From Danxiaibacter flavus (GTDB taxonomy: Bacteria > Bacteroidota > Bacteroidia > Chitinophagales > Chitinophagaceae): a stretch of DNA of 64,000 nt. The notes below the pieces were generated by a model that did no database searches, was not told where the DNA came from, and worked only from the letters and a program-made list of their open reading frames with translations. Made by a program: the position numbers and the translations under genes. Location of the stretch: positions 186,001 through 250,000 of the forward strand of contig NZ_JAULBC010000002.1 in assembly GCF_041060425.1 (NCBI RefSeq), in the 5' to 3' direction. Of the stretch, positions 43,363 to 51,468 are shown piece after piece; position 1 is the stretch's first letter; each line of letters starts with the position of its first letter.

Positions 43363-43400
43363 AATCCCCCCGATGTGTGTAGATACATTTCGGAGGGATT
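43363..43400 (-). terminator. Terminator of rpmE2
   Basis: On the minus strand an imperfect long hairpin (AATCCCTCCGA ... TCGGGGGGATT) is followed by TTTTGTTTT, 23 bp after the stop codon. Confidence 0.8.
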
Positions 43401-43422
43401 GTTATTCATTTTAAAAAGAAAA

Positions 43423-43674
43423 CTATTTTTTCTTTTCGTAACGTTTCTTGAATTTATCAATACGACCTGCAGTATCCACCAGTACATTTTTACCTGTGTA
43501 GAAAGGATGCGAGGTATTCGAAATTTCTAATTTTACCAATGGGTATTCTTTACCATCTTCCCACTGAATGGTTTCTTTAGTAGCAGCGGTAGAACGACTT
43601 AAGAAAGAAGTACCGTTACTCATATCTTTAAACACAACAAACCTGTAACTTTCCGGATGGAGACCTTGTTTCAT
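43423..43674 (-). CDS. rpmE2: Ribosomal protein L31, type B
   Basis: An 83-residue ribosomal protein beginning MKQGLHPESYRFVVFKDMSNGTSF and containing HPFYTGKNVLVDTAGRIDKFKKRY. It lacks the CxxC zinc motif of type A L31, so it is the zinc-independent type B. It is monocistronic, with a ~110-nt predicted leader and a strong terminator. Confidence 0.96.
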   Translation of the reverse strand: MKQGLHPESYRFVVFKDMSNGTSFLSRSTAATKETIQWEDGKEYPLVKLEISNTSHPFYTGKNVLVDTAGRIDKFKKRYEKKK

Positions 43675-43683
43675 AAAATTTTA

Positions 43684-43725
43684 TTTTTTAGGCCGCACGG
43701 TTTTTGCCGTACTGTTATTTTTTTA
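43684..43725 (-). promoter_or_regulatory. Hairpin in the rpmE2 leader
   Basis: On the minus strand AACAGTACGGCAAAAACCGT... forms a short stem (ACGG/CCGT around GCAAAAA), between the predicted transcription start (~43785) and the start codon. It could be an L31 autoregulatory leader or an incidental stem. Confidence 0.3.
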
Positions 43726-43790
43726 GAAGCGCGAAGGTAGGCGGTTTTGATGGTAATACCAAAAGAAAGTCGGAATTCCTTCTGTTGTTG

Positions 43791-43798
43791 CAAAAGTA
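43791..43798 (-). promoter_or_regulatory. -7 element (TACTTTTG) of rpmE2
   Basis: TACTTTTG on the minus strand matches TAnnTTTG; the expected leader is about 110 nt. 43799-43830 holds TACGAAGTACG words. Confidence 0.5.
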
Positions 43799-43963
43799 CG
43801 AATACGAAGTACGAAGTACGTTGGTTCTATCCGTTTCCCACACCTCATCAACCTTATGGTTTTCAACAACTTAGGCTTTGATCACTTCAGTAAACCTGTC
43901 ACACCCTTCACTATTCACCTTTCACATTCACTATTGACTATTTACGGCCACCTTCTGCCGACA

Positions 43964-44341
43964 TCAATAATTAATAACAAACGCCCCCGCCCAGCTTTCC
44001 TTATTCACTTGTATAAAGCGCTGATGAGCAGGATGATGGAAATATTTTTCTGAATCTTCCTTGGTTTTAAATGTTACAACGTGTACATAGTCATAGTCAG
44101 CAGTTTTTTCGTAAGGTACTTTTTCTGCAGGACCGGCTTCATAAGCAGCTATTTCCGGAATACTGTCTTTCAGCGAAGCGAAATATTGAATATGCTTTTG
44201 TTTTGCTTCTTCAGAAATGCCTTCCTTGAATTTAAAACAAACTACGTGTTTGAACATTTTATCTTTTTTGTGGGTGATGAAAGCAACAGAAAAGATGGCG
44301 ACGAGAAGCACAGCCATCATAAGCAAGTCAGTTTTTTTCAT
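43964..44341 (-). CDS. Dabb (stress-responsive A/B barrel) domain protein, membrane-anchored
   Basis: From the ATG at 44341 the protein has 125 residues: a hydrophobic N-terminal anchor (LLMMAVLLVAIFSVAFI), then a Dabb domain of ~95 residues (MFKHVVCFKFKEGISEEAKQ ... YVHVVTFKTKEDSEKYFHHPAHQRF). Dabb proteins form dimeric alpha+beta barrels; most are of unknown function. A start at the internal Met of MFKHVV would give a soluble protein, also typical of the family. The longer frame to 44392 is unlikely. Confidence 0.82.
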   Translation of the reverse strand: MKKTDLLMMAVLLVAIFSVAFITHKKDKMFKHVVCFKFKEGISEEAKQKHIQYFASLKDSIPEIAAYEAGPAEKVPYEKTADYDYVHVVTFKTKEDSEKYFHHPAHQRFIQVNKESWAGAFVINY

Positions 44342-44399
44342 ATGTCGTTTTATTTTTAGCGTAAAGCCTAAAGCGCAAAGCTTAAAACCCAATCGATTC

Positions 44400-44469
44400 T
44401 AGCCATTGTCACCCTCTCCGCAACCGAATGGAAATTTTCAACTGTCAATTTTCAATTCTCAATTAATTA
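44400..44469. repeat. TTTTCAATT words after yajQ
   Basis: Minus-strand words GAGAATTGAAAATTGACAG and neighbours begin about ten bases after the yajQ stop codon. Same family as after cysJ and tex. Confidence 0.65.
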
Positions 44470-44961
44470 CTAGCTTTTCATATTCGTGAACTGCAACGGA
44501 AGCGTTAAACCGGCTCCTTTCAAAGCAGCGATCACAACCTGTAAATCATCAATTTTTTTGCCCGTCACGCGAACAATATCGTCCATAATCTGTGCCTGCA
44601 CTTTCAGACCTGAATCCTTGATTATTTTTACGATCTTTTTTGCATCATCTTGTTTAAGCCCGTTTGTCACCGGTATTTCTTTCTTAACCACCTTACCGCT
44701 TGGGTACGCATCTTTTTCAAAATTGAAAGCCCCGGCATCGATGCCCTGTTTCATAGCCCGGCTAATAATTACATCGATCACCTGCTTCATTTTCATGTCG
44801 CTCTCAACCTCAACGTTTACCGTGTACTCTTTCTTATTCAGGTCAATAATAACAGGTGAATCTTTAAAATCAAACCTGTTGCTGATCTCTTTTTTTACAA
44901 CGTTAATGGCATTATCCAAAGTCTGGAGGTCAACTTTGCTCGCAATATCAAAAGATGGCAT
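44470..44961 (-). CDS. yajQ: YajQ-family nucleotide-binding protein
   Basis: A 163-residue cytosolic protein recognised by MPSFDIASKVDLQTLDNAINVVKKEISNRFDFK and the second-half IKDSGLKVQAQIMDDIVRVTGKKIDDLQ. YajQ has two ferredoxin-like domains; some homologues bind cyclic di-GMP. The length is normal. It may be cotranscribed with yggS upstream (45 bp gap). Confidence 0.95.
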   Translation of the reverse strand: MPSFDIASKVDLQTLDNAINVVKKEISNRFDFKDSPVIIDLNKKEYTVNVEVESDMKMKQVIDVIISRAMKQGIDAGAFNFEKDAYPSGKVVKKEIPVTNGLKQDDAKKIVKIIKDSGLKVQAQIMDDIVRVTGKKIDDLQVVIAALKGAGLTLPLQFTNMKS

Positions 44962-45006
44962 TTTGGTGTCGTTTAAAATTGAAGAATTTACAAATATAAT
45001 TTGTTT

Positions 45007-45690
45007 TTACATTTTTGAAGGCCTTGTTCCGAACAACAGACTTCCTATCCGCACCATGCTACTGCCTTCCAAAACGGCTACTTCATAATCTCCGCTCATT
45101 CCCATCGATAGTATATCGAACGCATGTCTTTGAGCGTGTTTATTAAAGATAGTATGTAAATAGGCAAACTCCTGTGCTATTTTTTGCCTGTTATCAGTAA
45201 AAGAGGCCATTCCCATCAGGCCTTTTACGGCTACATGAGTTAAAGATTCGGTTTCAATCCGCCCAAGCGCTTCGTCCAGCTCTGCTTCATCAAATCCAAA
45301 TTTTGTTTCCTCCTGTGCAATGTGTACCTGCAGCAGGCAAGGTATAACACGGTCGTTTTTGGCGGCTTGTTTGTTTATCTCGAGCAACAGTTTGTAGCTG
45401 TCAACCCCATGTATTAAATATACAAAGGGGGCGATGTATTTTACTTTATTTGATTGCAAATGACCAATAAAATGCCAGTGAATGTCTTTGGGCAGTTTTC
45501 CTTCTTTTTCCAATAACTCCTGCACATAGTTTTCACCAAAATCGCGCTGCCCTGCTTCATACAAAGCGGTTATATCTTCAACCGGCTTCGTTTTACTTAC
45601 GGCAACAAGTGTTACCCTTTTATCTGATAGCTCCTCAGTAATGCTGTGATATGCCTCCAGGTTTACAGCCATGTCTTTTGTTTGGTTCAA
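45007..45690 (-). CDS. yggS: YggS-family PLP homeostasis protein
   Basis: A 227-residue single-domain alanine-racemase-fold protein that binds pyridoxal phosphate, with Lys36 in TLVAVSKTKP. Other features are DFGENYVQEL, WHFIGHLQSNKVKYI, LMGMASFTDN, and LSMGMSGDYEVAVLEGSSMVRIGSLLFG. It has no catalytic role of its own that is known; it buffers PLP. The start could be Met1 or Met7 (45672). Located 8 bp after the preceding gene, so probably in one transcript. Confidence 0.93.
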   Translation of the reverse strand: MNQTKDMAVNLEAYHSITEELSDKRVTLVAVSKTKPVEDITALYEAGQRDFGENYVQELLEKEGKLPKDIHWHFIGHLQSNKVKYIAPFVYLIHGVDSYKLLLEINKQAAKNDRVIPCLLQVHIAQEETKFGFDEAELDEALGRIETESLTHVAVKGLMGMASFTDNRQKIAQEFAYLHTIFNKHAQRHAFDILSMGMSGDYEVAVLEGSSMVRIGSLLFGTRPSKM

Positions 45691-45698
45691 TAAAAATC

Positions 45699-46880
45699 TT
45701 AGTAGCCCCGCTTTCTTAGTTCTGTCAGGTACTCCAGTAACAAAACATTATTATAGGCAGGCGAATAAAAATAGAATTTTCCGATGCCCGTAGAGGCCAT
45801 CATTCCTCTGAATGTGTTTGGAAGATATGTTGCCATATCCCCAATAAAAAAAGCAAATTTCCGGCTTTCTATGTCATCAAAAGTAATGTTTCCATTGCTA
45901 TTTATTATTTCAGCTGCGGCGCCTAAACGGAGCAGTGAAGTATTTAAAATCACTTTATCCATCAGCAAATCAGTGGACCGAAATAACTCTCTCGCCGAGT
46001 TGATCAGTATTGGTTTTAAGCTATCCAATGCCGGCATTTGGTATTTGCCCAACAATCTTGCAAAGTGATAAATAATGACGGCCGAACGGCTGTAGTGCGG
46101 AGAAATATAAGCCGGGTCAGTCATATATTTTTTATCAACAATAACCTGCCTGATCAGATCAACAGAAGCACTGTCTTCCTTTTGCCATGTAAGCTGATTC
46201 AGCTGCACAAAGTAAAGTACGTTAGCAAGTACGCAAACATCAAAATCCACCGGCATCTTCTTACCGAACCAGGTTGAATAAGCCGGGATATCCCGGTAAT
46301 TTTTAAAAGTATTTTTTACGCGCTTATTTTTCAGGTTAGCGTGTTGTCGCATCAATTCATGTACCTGCTTCGCGGTAGAATCATTGGCCTGAAGTGCCAT
46401 CAATATCATTACCGTGTCGTCTGTGTCATCCGGCATGGAGTTGCTTTTATCAAACCAGTTTAGCCAGCCACTGTTGGGAAAGATTACGGGAGTATCTGTT
46501 TGCCAGAAGTTGTATATGGGTTGTTCTTTTTGGTTGCGGTATTTATAAAAAGAATTGATGCCTTTACTGTAGATGCTGTCGATTAATATTTTTTCTGGCT
46601 CCTCAACATCATTTCTCAGCTGCTTCAGTGTAAACAAAGAAATAGCGGTAAAAAAGATATTGTCATCAGCTTTATAAGTATTGCTTTTTCTTGCGTAGCG
46701 ACGATAACTGGTAAACATACCGGGCGAATAGAAGCTGTCTTTTTTGACTTGCAGCGCTTGTATTCTTTCCAGTATTTCTGCGGATGAAGGAAAGTTTTGG
46801 GCACAAAGATCCTGCAATAAACATACTGCTATGGCCAACAACAATATTAATCTTGCAAAATAATTATATCTGTTCTTCAT
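45699..46880 (-). CDS. Secreted alpha/alpha-barrel protein with terpene-cyclase-like DxDD motif
   Basis: A 393-residue exported protein; the signal peptide (~1-27) ends LCAQ. The mature part is helical. It contains ADDNIFFTAISLFTL (~71-85) and SMPDDTDDTVMILMAL (148-163). The latter matches the DxDDT pattern of class II terpene/squalene-hopene cyclases (Asp152-x-Asp154-Asp155-Thr156) and the alpha/alpha-toroid fold. It is shorter than a full cyclase (one barrel only) and is probably periplasmic, which is odd for such enzymes. A structural homologue without cyclase activity is as likely. Not recognised as a named family. Confidence 0.6.
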   Translation of the reverse strand: MKNRYNYFARLILLLAIAVCLLQDLCAQNFPSSAEILERIQALQVKKDSFYSPGMFTSYRRYARKSNTYKADDNIFFTAISLFTLKQLRNDVEEPEKILIDSIYSKGINSFYKYRNQKEQPIYNFWQTDTPVIFPNSGWLNWFDKSNSMPDDTDDTVMILMALQANDSTAKQVHELMRQHANLKNKRVKNTFKNYRDIPAYSTWFGKKMPVDFDVCVLANVLYFVQLNQLTWQKEDSASVDLIRQVIVDKKYMTDPAYISPHYSRSAVIIYHFARLLGKYQMPALDSLKPILINSARELFRSTDLLMDKVILNTSLLRLGAAAEIINSNGNITFDDIESRKFAFFIGDMATYLPNTFRGMMASTGIGKFYFYSPAYNNVLLLEYLTELRKRGY

Positions 46881-46936
46881 TATCGCGCAGCTTATTAAAT
46901 GCGCAAAGTACGTTAAAACTTATCAGTGAAAAAAGC

Positions 46937-47884
46937 CTATGACTTTTTACCGAGATTTAGTGCAAATCCGATTCCTATCAGACTTTTGAGCTGAAGAGCG
47001 GGACTATTTTTTTGAGGTCCAAACAGCTTGACATCATCGTCATAGATCATCTCCAGGTTGTAAGAAGCCTGGATGTATTTGGTTATTTTAAACGCGAGGC
47101 TATTGGTAAAATAAACATCCACATTCTGGGGATTGTGCATGTAATTCGTAAACAGGTCGAGTCTTCCTTTGTAAGTGATCACTTTCCAGATAGTCTTATT
47201 GTATGTCATTGATGAAAAGGCACCTATTTCGTTTTGCAGATGATTGCCTTTGCCAACGCCATATAGCCCTTGCTTAATAAGATAAGGGTCGGTCATTAAC
47301 GTCCAGCGTGAAGTTGCCGGTGAAAGAAACAAAGAGAAATCTTTCGGTTTATAATCCATACCCACAGAAATCAAGGTATAAGCCGGAGATAAAAATGTTG
47401 AAACAAATGTTCCGCTATCACGGGAGTAATAGGTGTAGCCATCAAATAGCTGCGTTCTAAAACTATAGAGGGCAGACAGGTACCATTTTTTATCTAACTG
47501 ATAGCCATATTTTGAGAGAAAGTCAACACGGTCATCATTTTTACGGCTTCCCAAACTCGTTGTTTGAACATAGCCTAAATATATATCGAGGTTGCTGTCC
47601 CAGGAGATCCTCCCTTTTCTATGCAGCAAATAATAATTGAAATAGGCATTCAACGACATAGAGAAATCATCACCACCCGCAGCCCAGTTAGACAATGTTC
47701 CCTGAGCCAGGTTTGCATTAAAAGTCCCACCGGATTTCCATCTCATTTTGGCCGTATCGGAATCAGGAATCCCTTTTATTGTCCTGAAAATTTCAGTGGG
47801 CAACGTTCTTAAATTGTTGAGTTGCGACAAACCTACCGTAGAAAATAAAAACATATATGTGATTAGTAGGCTTATTCTTTTCAT
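46937..47884 (-). CDS. DUF3078 outer-membrane-associated protein
   Basis: A 315-residue exported protein (signal peptide ~1-20). Segments WKSGGTFNANLAQGTLSNWAAGGDDFSMSLNAYFNYYLLHRKGRISWDSNLDIYLGY and the C-terminal alternating strands match DUF3078, a Bacteroidota family probably forming a small outer-membrane beta-barrel. It ends ALNLGKKS without the terminal aromatic. Function unknown. It is transcribed from a TATATTTG promoter, divergent from miaB. Confidence 0.85.
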   Translation of the reverse strand: MKRISLLITYMFLFSTVGLSQLNNLRTLPTEIFRTIKGIPDSDTAKMRWKSGGTFNANLAQGTLSNWAAGGDDFSMSLNAYFNYYLLHRKGRISWDSNLDIYLGYVQTTSLGSRKNDDRVDFLSKYGYQLDKKWYLSALYSFRTQLFDGYTYYSRDSGTFVSTFLSPAYTLISVGMDYKPKDFSLFLSPATSRWTLMTDPYLIKQGLYGVGKGNHLQNEIGAFSSMTYNKTIWKVITYKGRLDLFTNYMHNPQNVDVYFTNSLAFKITKYIQASYNLEMIYDDDVKLFGPQKNSPALQLKSLIGIGFALNLGKKS

Positions 47885-47919
47885 GTAGCTATTTGAAAGT
47901 CATGGGCTAAGAATGGGCA

Positions 47920-47927
47920 CAAATATA
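47920..47927 (-). promoter_or_regulatory. -7 element (TATATTTG) of DUF3078 gene
   Basis: TATATTTG on the minus strand matches TAnnTTTG, 35 bp before the start codon at 47884. Confidence 0.5.
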
Positions 47928-47990
47928 AAAGTGTGAAACCAAAAAAAACTGTTAACAATCTGCCAAACTGGCACGGTGCACATTTTTGCT

Positions 47991-47998
47991 TACATTTG
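47991..47998 (+). promoter_or_regulatory. -7 element (TACATTTG) of miaB
   Basis: TACATTTG matches TAnnTTTG and ends 16 bp before the ATG at 48015. It makes the upstream in-frame start at 47976 impossible for this transcript. Confidence 0.55.
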
Positions 47999-48014
47999 CG
48001 CTGCAAATTTTTTA

Positions 48015-49442
48015 ATGATGGAAATGCTTGATCTAGCAACTAAAACACATAATGAAGAACGCCAGGGCGAAGCATATGCTCCCTTTGCAAATGATGTAAA
48101 TGAGTATAAAAAAAGATTCTACATTGAAAGCTATGGTTGCCAGATGAATTTTAGTGACAGTGAAATTGTTGCTTCTATATTAAATAATGAAGGATTTGGT
48201 GCCACCAGGAATTTTGAGGAAGCTGATCTCGTTTTATTGAATACCTGCTCTATCCGTGAAAAGGCGGAGCAAACTGTTAGAAAAAGACTTACAGAATTCA
48301 GAAAGGTTAAGGAAGCAAGGCCTGGTATGCTTGTAGGCGTGTTGGGCTGCATGGCTGAAAGATTAAAAGCAAAATTGCTGGAAGAAGAAAAACTGGTAGA
48401 TCTTGTTGTGGGTCCGGATGCTTATAGAACACTCCCTCTATTGATTGAAGAAGCTGAGACCGGTCAGAAAGCAGTGAATGTGTTGTTGAGCCGTGAAGAA
48501 ACTTATGCTGACATATCTCCCATCCGTTTGGACAGTAACGGCGTAACCGCTTTTGTTTCGATCATGCGCGGCTGTAACAACATGTGCAGCTTCTGCGTGG
48601 TACCTTTCACAAGAGGCCGTGAAAGAAGCCGCGATGCGCATTCCATTATTGCAGAAGCTGAAGATCTTTTTAGCCGCGGTTTTAAAGAGGTGACTTTATT
48701 AGGGCAGAATGTAGACAGCTATTACTGGATAGATGAAGCCAACGACGAAACAGTAACATTTGCAAAATTGTTGGAAAAAGTAGCACTTGTATCTCCTGAT
48801 CTACGTGTGCGTTTCAGCACTTCTCATCCTAAGGATATTACAGAAGAAGTGCTCACTACAATGGCTAAATACGAGAACATCTGCAAGTACATTCACCTTC
48901 CGGTACAAAGCGGCAATACGAGGGTACTTCAGTTGATGAACCGTACCTACACAAGGGAATGGTATATGGCTAAGGTTGACCAGATCAGGCGTATTTTACC
49001 TGACTGTGGAATCAGCAGTGATATGATTGCCGGCTTCTGTTCCGAAACAGAAGAAGAACATAAAGACACGCTGAGCATAATGGAGCATAGTCAATATGAC
49101 TTCAGCTATATGTTCTTTTACAGCGAGCGTCCGGGCACCCTGGCAGCCAGACGATATGCAGACGACATTCCCGAGGATGTAAAGAAAAGAAGGCTTCAGG
49201 AAATAGTTGAACTGCAGAATAAACTTTCATTAGACAGTAATCAAAGAGATATAGGCAAAACTTTCAAGGTTTTAATTGAAGGTGAAAGCAAACGTAGCGA
49301 GACCGATTGGAAAGGAAGAAACAGCCAGAACAAAATGATCGTTTTCCCAAAAACGGAAGGCTCTGATCTAAAAAAGGGCGACTATGTTTGGGTGAAAGTG
49401 ACTGAATGTACACAGGCTACATTGTTAGGTTATACGTTGTAA
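48015..49442 (+). CDS. miaB: tRNA-2-methylthio-N6-dimethylallyladenosine synthase
   Basis: A 475-residue radical-SAM methylthiotransferase from the ATG at 48015, which modifies A37 of tRNAs. The N-terminal UPF0004 domain has FYIESYGCQMNFSDSE with the first auxiliary-cluster Cys, NTCSIREKAE and GVLGCMAERLK. The radical-SAM triad is in MRGCNNMCSFCVVPFTRG. A C-terminal TRAM domain follows (~410-475). The last codons (GYTL, stop) lie inside a GTTATACGTTG word repeat. It is the first gene of the conserved miaB - sigma-54 activator - lptE - TPR - secG block. Confidence 0.95.
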   Translation: MMEMLDLATKTHNEERQGEAYAPFANDVNEYKKRFYIESYGCQMNFSDSEIVASILNNEGFGATRNFEEADLVLLNTCSIREKAEQTVRKRLTEFRKVKEARPGMLVGVLGCMAERLKAKLLEEEKLVDLVVGPDAYRTLPLLIEEAETGQKAVNVLLSREETYADISPIRLDSNGVTAFVSIMRGCNNMCSFCVVPFTRGRERSRDAHSIIAEAEDLFSRGFKEVTLLGQNVDSYYWIDEANDETVTFAKLLEKVALVSPDLRVRFSTSHPKDITEEVLTTMAKYENICKYIHLPVQSGNTRVLQLMNRTYTREWYMAKVDQIRRILPDCGISSDMIAGFCSETEEEHKDTLSIMEHSQYDFSYMFFYSERPGTLAARRYADDIPEDVKKRRLQEIVELQNKLSLDSNQRDIGKTFKVLIEGESKRSETDWKGRNSQNKMIVFPKTEGSDLKKGDYVWVKVTECTQATLLGYTL

Positions 49443-49543
49443 GTTGTACGTTATACGTTGATCTGAGCGAGGGATTATAGTTGTGATGAAGTGTCTTCTA
49501 CCAGGCGAAAAACGTACAACGTATCACGTAAAACTTATAACTC
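49430..49543. repeat. Inverted TATACGTTG word repeats after miaB
   Basis: GTTATACGTTG/GTTGTACG words at 49430-49461 include the miaB stop. Complementary words (AACGTACAACGTATCACG) lie at 49509-49543 before the next gene. The two halves are in opposite orientation. Confidence 0.7.
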
Positions 49544-49561
49544 AAAAATGAAGGATTGACC

Positions 49562-50842
49562 ATGGATATACAAAGTATTAAAAACAGGTTTGGAATTATC
49601 GGCAATTCACCGGCGCTAAATCACGCACTGAATGTTGCTGCCCAGGTGGCCTCAACAGATCTGAGTGTTTTAATAGTGGGTGAAAGCGGTGTGGGTAAAG
49701 AGGCTTTTTCACAGATCATACATGCATTGTCTGCAAGGAAACATAATCCTTTCATAGCTGTAAACTGTGGCGCCATACCGGAAGGAACAATAGACTCGGA
49801 ATTATTTGGTCATGAAAAAGGATCTTTCACCGGCGCGGTAGATGCCCGCAAAGGATATTTTGAAACGGTAAACGGAGGAACGATCTTTTTGGATGAAATC
49901 GGTGAAATGCCGATCGGTACCCAGGCGCGCCTGCTAAGAGTTTTGGAAACAGGGGAATTTATACGCGTAGGTTCATCCAAAGTGCAGAAAACAGATGTGC
50001 GTGTAATTGCGGCCACCAATAAAGAGTTGCTGGAATTTACGCAGACAGGTAAATTCAGGGAGGATCTTTATTACCGTTTAAGCACAGTTCCAATCCGTGT
50101 TCCGGCCTTACGTGACCGGAAAGAAGACATTCCTCTTTTGTTCAGAAAATTTGTGATCGATTTTTCTGAGAGATATAAAACAACTCCTGTTCAGCTGGAC
50201 GACGATGCCCGTAACCTGCTGGTAAATTATCCCTGGCCGGGTAATGTTCGCGAATTAAAGAATATTGCCGAGCAGATCTCTGTTCTTAGCAAGCAACAGT
50301 TAGTAACGGCATATGATTTAAGCACTTTTTTACCGGAAAAGAACATGAACCGCATGCCGGTTCTTGCCAGCAACGGCGCAGCTCATGCCAACGAATTCAA
50401 CAATGAACGGGAGATCTTGTATAAGCTCTTTTTTGATATGAAGAAGGATGTTACAGAGCTTAAAAAAATGTTCCTGGAAATCCTGCAGAATCCGGCCCTT
50501 GCAGGAAGCGCAGCCAGTTACACCAAAGAGTCTTTGTTGAATGACTATGTGAGTAACGGAGACGTGCAGCACAACATAATGCCTGCACCGTCGGTTGTTC
50601 AGCCTTCGCTCATTCCGCAGGTCAGCCATTCAGCCAGCCAGCCGGTGATCCTTCACGACAATGATGAAATCTATCATCATGAAGATGTAGAGGAATCACT
50701 TAATATTATGGACAAGGAAAAAGAACTCATCATAAAAGCTTTGAAAAAGCACCGCGGCAAAAGAAAAGATGCTGCCCTTGATCTTGGCATAAGCGAAAGA
50801 ACGCTTTACCGCAAGCTGAAAGAATATGATATAAACGATTAA
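49562..50842 (+). CDS. Sigma-54-interacting transcriptional activator without receiver domain
   Basis: A 426-residue cytosolic regulator from the ATG at 49562; a TTG two codons upstream is less likely. The AAA+ sigma-54 activation domain (~10-245) has Walker A GESGVGKE, the sigma-54-contact loop GSFTGA (usually GAFTGA) and Walker B IFLDEIGEM. A ~130-residue variable linker follows, and a Fis-type HTH (KKHRGKRKDAALDLGISERTLYRKLKEY) ends the protein. There is no receiver or sensor domain, so activity may be set by abundance or partner proteins. The gene sits in a syntenic block with lptE and secG. Confidence 0.92.
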   Translation: MDIQSIKNRFGIIGNSPALNHALNVAAQVASTDLSVLIVGESGVGKEAFSQIIHALSARKHNPFIAVNCGAIPEGTIDSELFGHEKGSFTGAVDARKGYFETVNGGTIFLDEIGEMPIGTQARLLRVLETGEFIRVGSSKVQKTDVRVIAATNKELLEFTQTGKFREDLYYRLSTVPIRVPALRDRKEDIPLLFRKFVIDFSERYKTTPVQLDDDARNLLVNYPWPGNVRELKNIAEQISVLSKQQLVTAYDLSTFLPEKNMNRMPVLASNGAAHANEFNNEREILYKLFFDMKKDVTELKKMFLEILQNPALAGSAASYTKESLLNDYVSNGDVQHNIMPAPSVVQPSLIPQVSHSASQPVILHDNDEIYHHEDVEESLNIMDKEKELIIKALKKHRGKRKDAALDLGISERTLYRKLKEYDIND

Positions 50843-50852
50843 GATCATTAAC

Positions 50853-51386
50853 ATGAAACAAAAATTCGGCGTGCCCGCTATGAACAGAACCATTCTTCAA
50901 ATACTTTTTGTTAGCCTTATAACACTACTCTCTGCCTGTGGCGTGTATACGTTTCGCGATGTGTCAATTGATTACAGTAAGATCAAGACATTTAAAGTAG
51001 AGTTTATTGAAAATAAGGCACCATATAAAAACCCACTGTTGAGCCCTAGTTTAACGGATGCCCTAAGACAGAAAATTACGAGTTACACGAAGCTTACACC
51101 CACCCAAAACGATGATGCGCATTACCAGATAAAAGGCTATATCTCTAATTATTCGGTTTCAACATCCGCCATCTCCGGGCAGCAGGCGGCAGCAAACAGG
51201 CTTACGGTAGCAGCACACATGACATTGATAAACACTGTGGAAAATAAAACGCAGGAATTTGACGTTAGCAGAGACTTCGACTTTTCAGCCGGAATATCAT
51301 TAACCCAGGCCGAAGGATCGTTAATGCCGGATATTGTTAAAAACATGTCCGACGAAATTTTCAACCGGTTGTTTTCGAACTGGTAA
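50853..51386 (+). CDS. lptE: LptE-family LPS-assembly lipoprotein
   Basis: A 177-residue lipoprotein with signal peptide and lipobox LLSAC; an internal start at 50880 (MNRTILQ) would give a tidier signal. The mature part begins GVYTFRDVSIDYSKIKTFKVEFIENKAPY, typical of Bacteroidota LptE-like proteins that plug LptD in the outer membrane. It lies 10 bp after the sigma-54 activator, probably in one operon. Confidence 0.85.
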   Translation: MKQKFGVPAMNRTILQILFVSLITLLSACGVYTFRDVSIDYSKIKTFKVEFIENKAPYKNPLLSPSLTDALRQKITSYTKLTPTQNDDAHYQIKGYISNYSVSTSAISGQQAAANRLTVAAHMTLINTVENKTQEFDVSRDFDFSAGISLTQAEGSLMPDIVKNMSDEIFNRLFSNW

Positions 51387-51468
51387 CCCCCGTGAGATTT
51401 GAACTGCATCAGTTTGTGACGGATGCGATGTGTAAACAACATTTTTCACCCTTTATTGTATTTAGTAC

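Noticed and set aside
43181..43414. Plus-strand ORF of 77 residues between serA and rpmE2
   Set aside because: No recognisable domain, overlaps the rpmE2 terminator, and is read against both flanking genes.
44486..45088. 200-residue plus-strand ORF over yajQ and the end of yggS
   Set aside because: Antisense shadow of two well-supported genes; Ser/Thr-rich as expected for an antisense frame.
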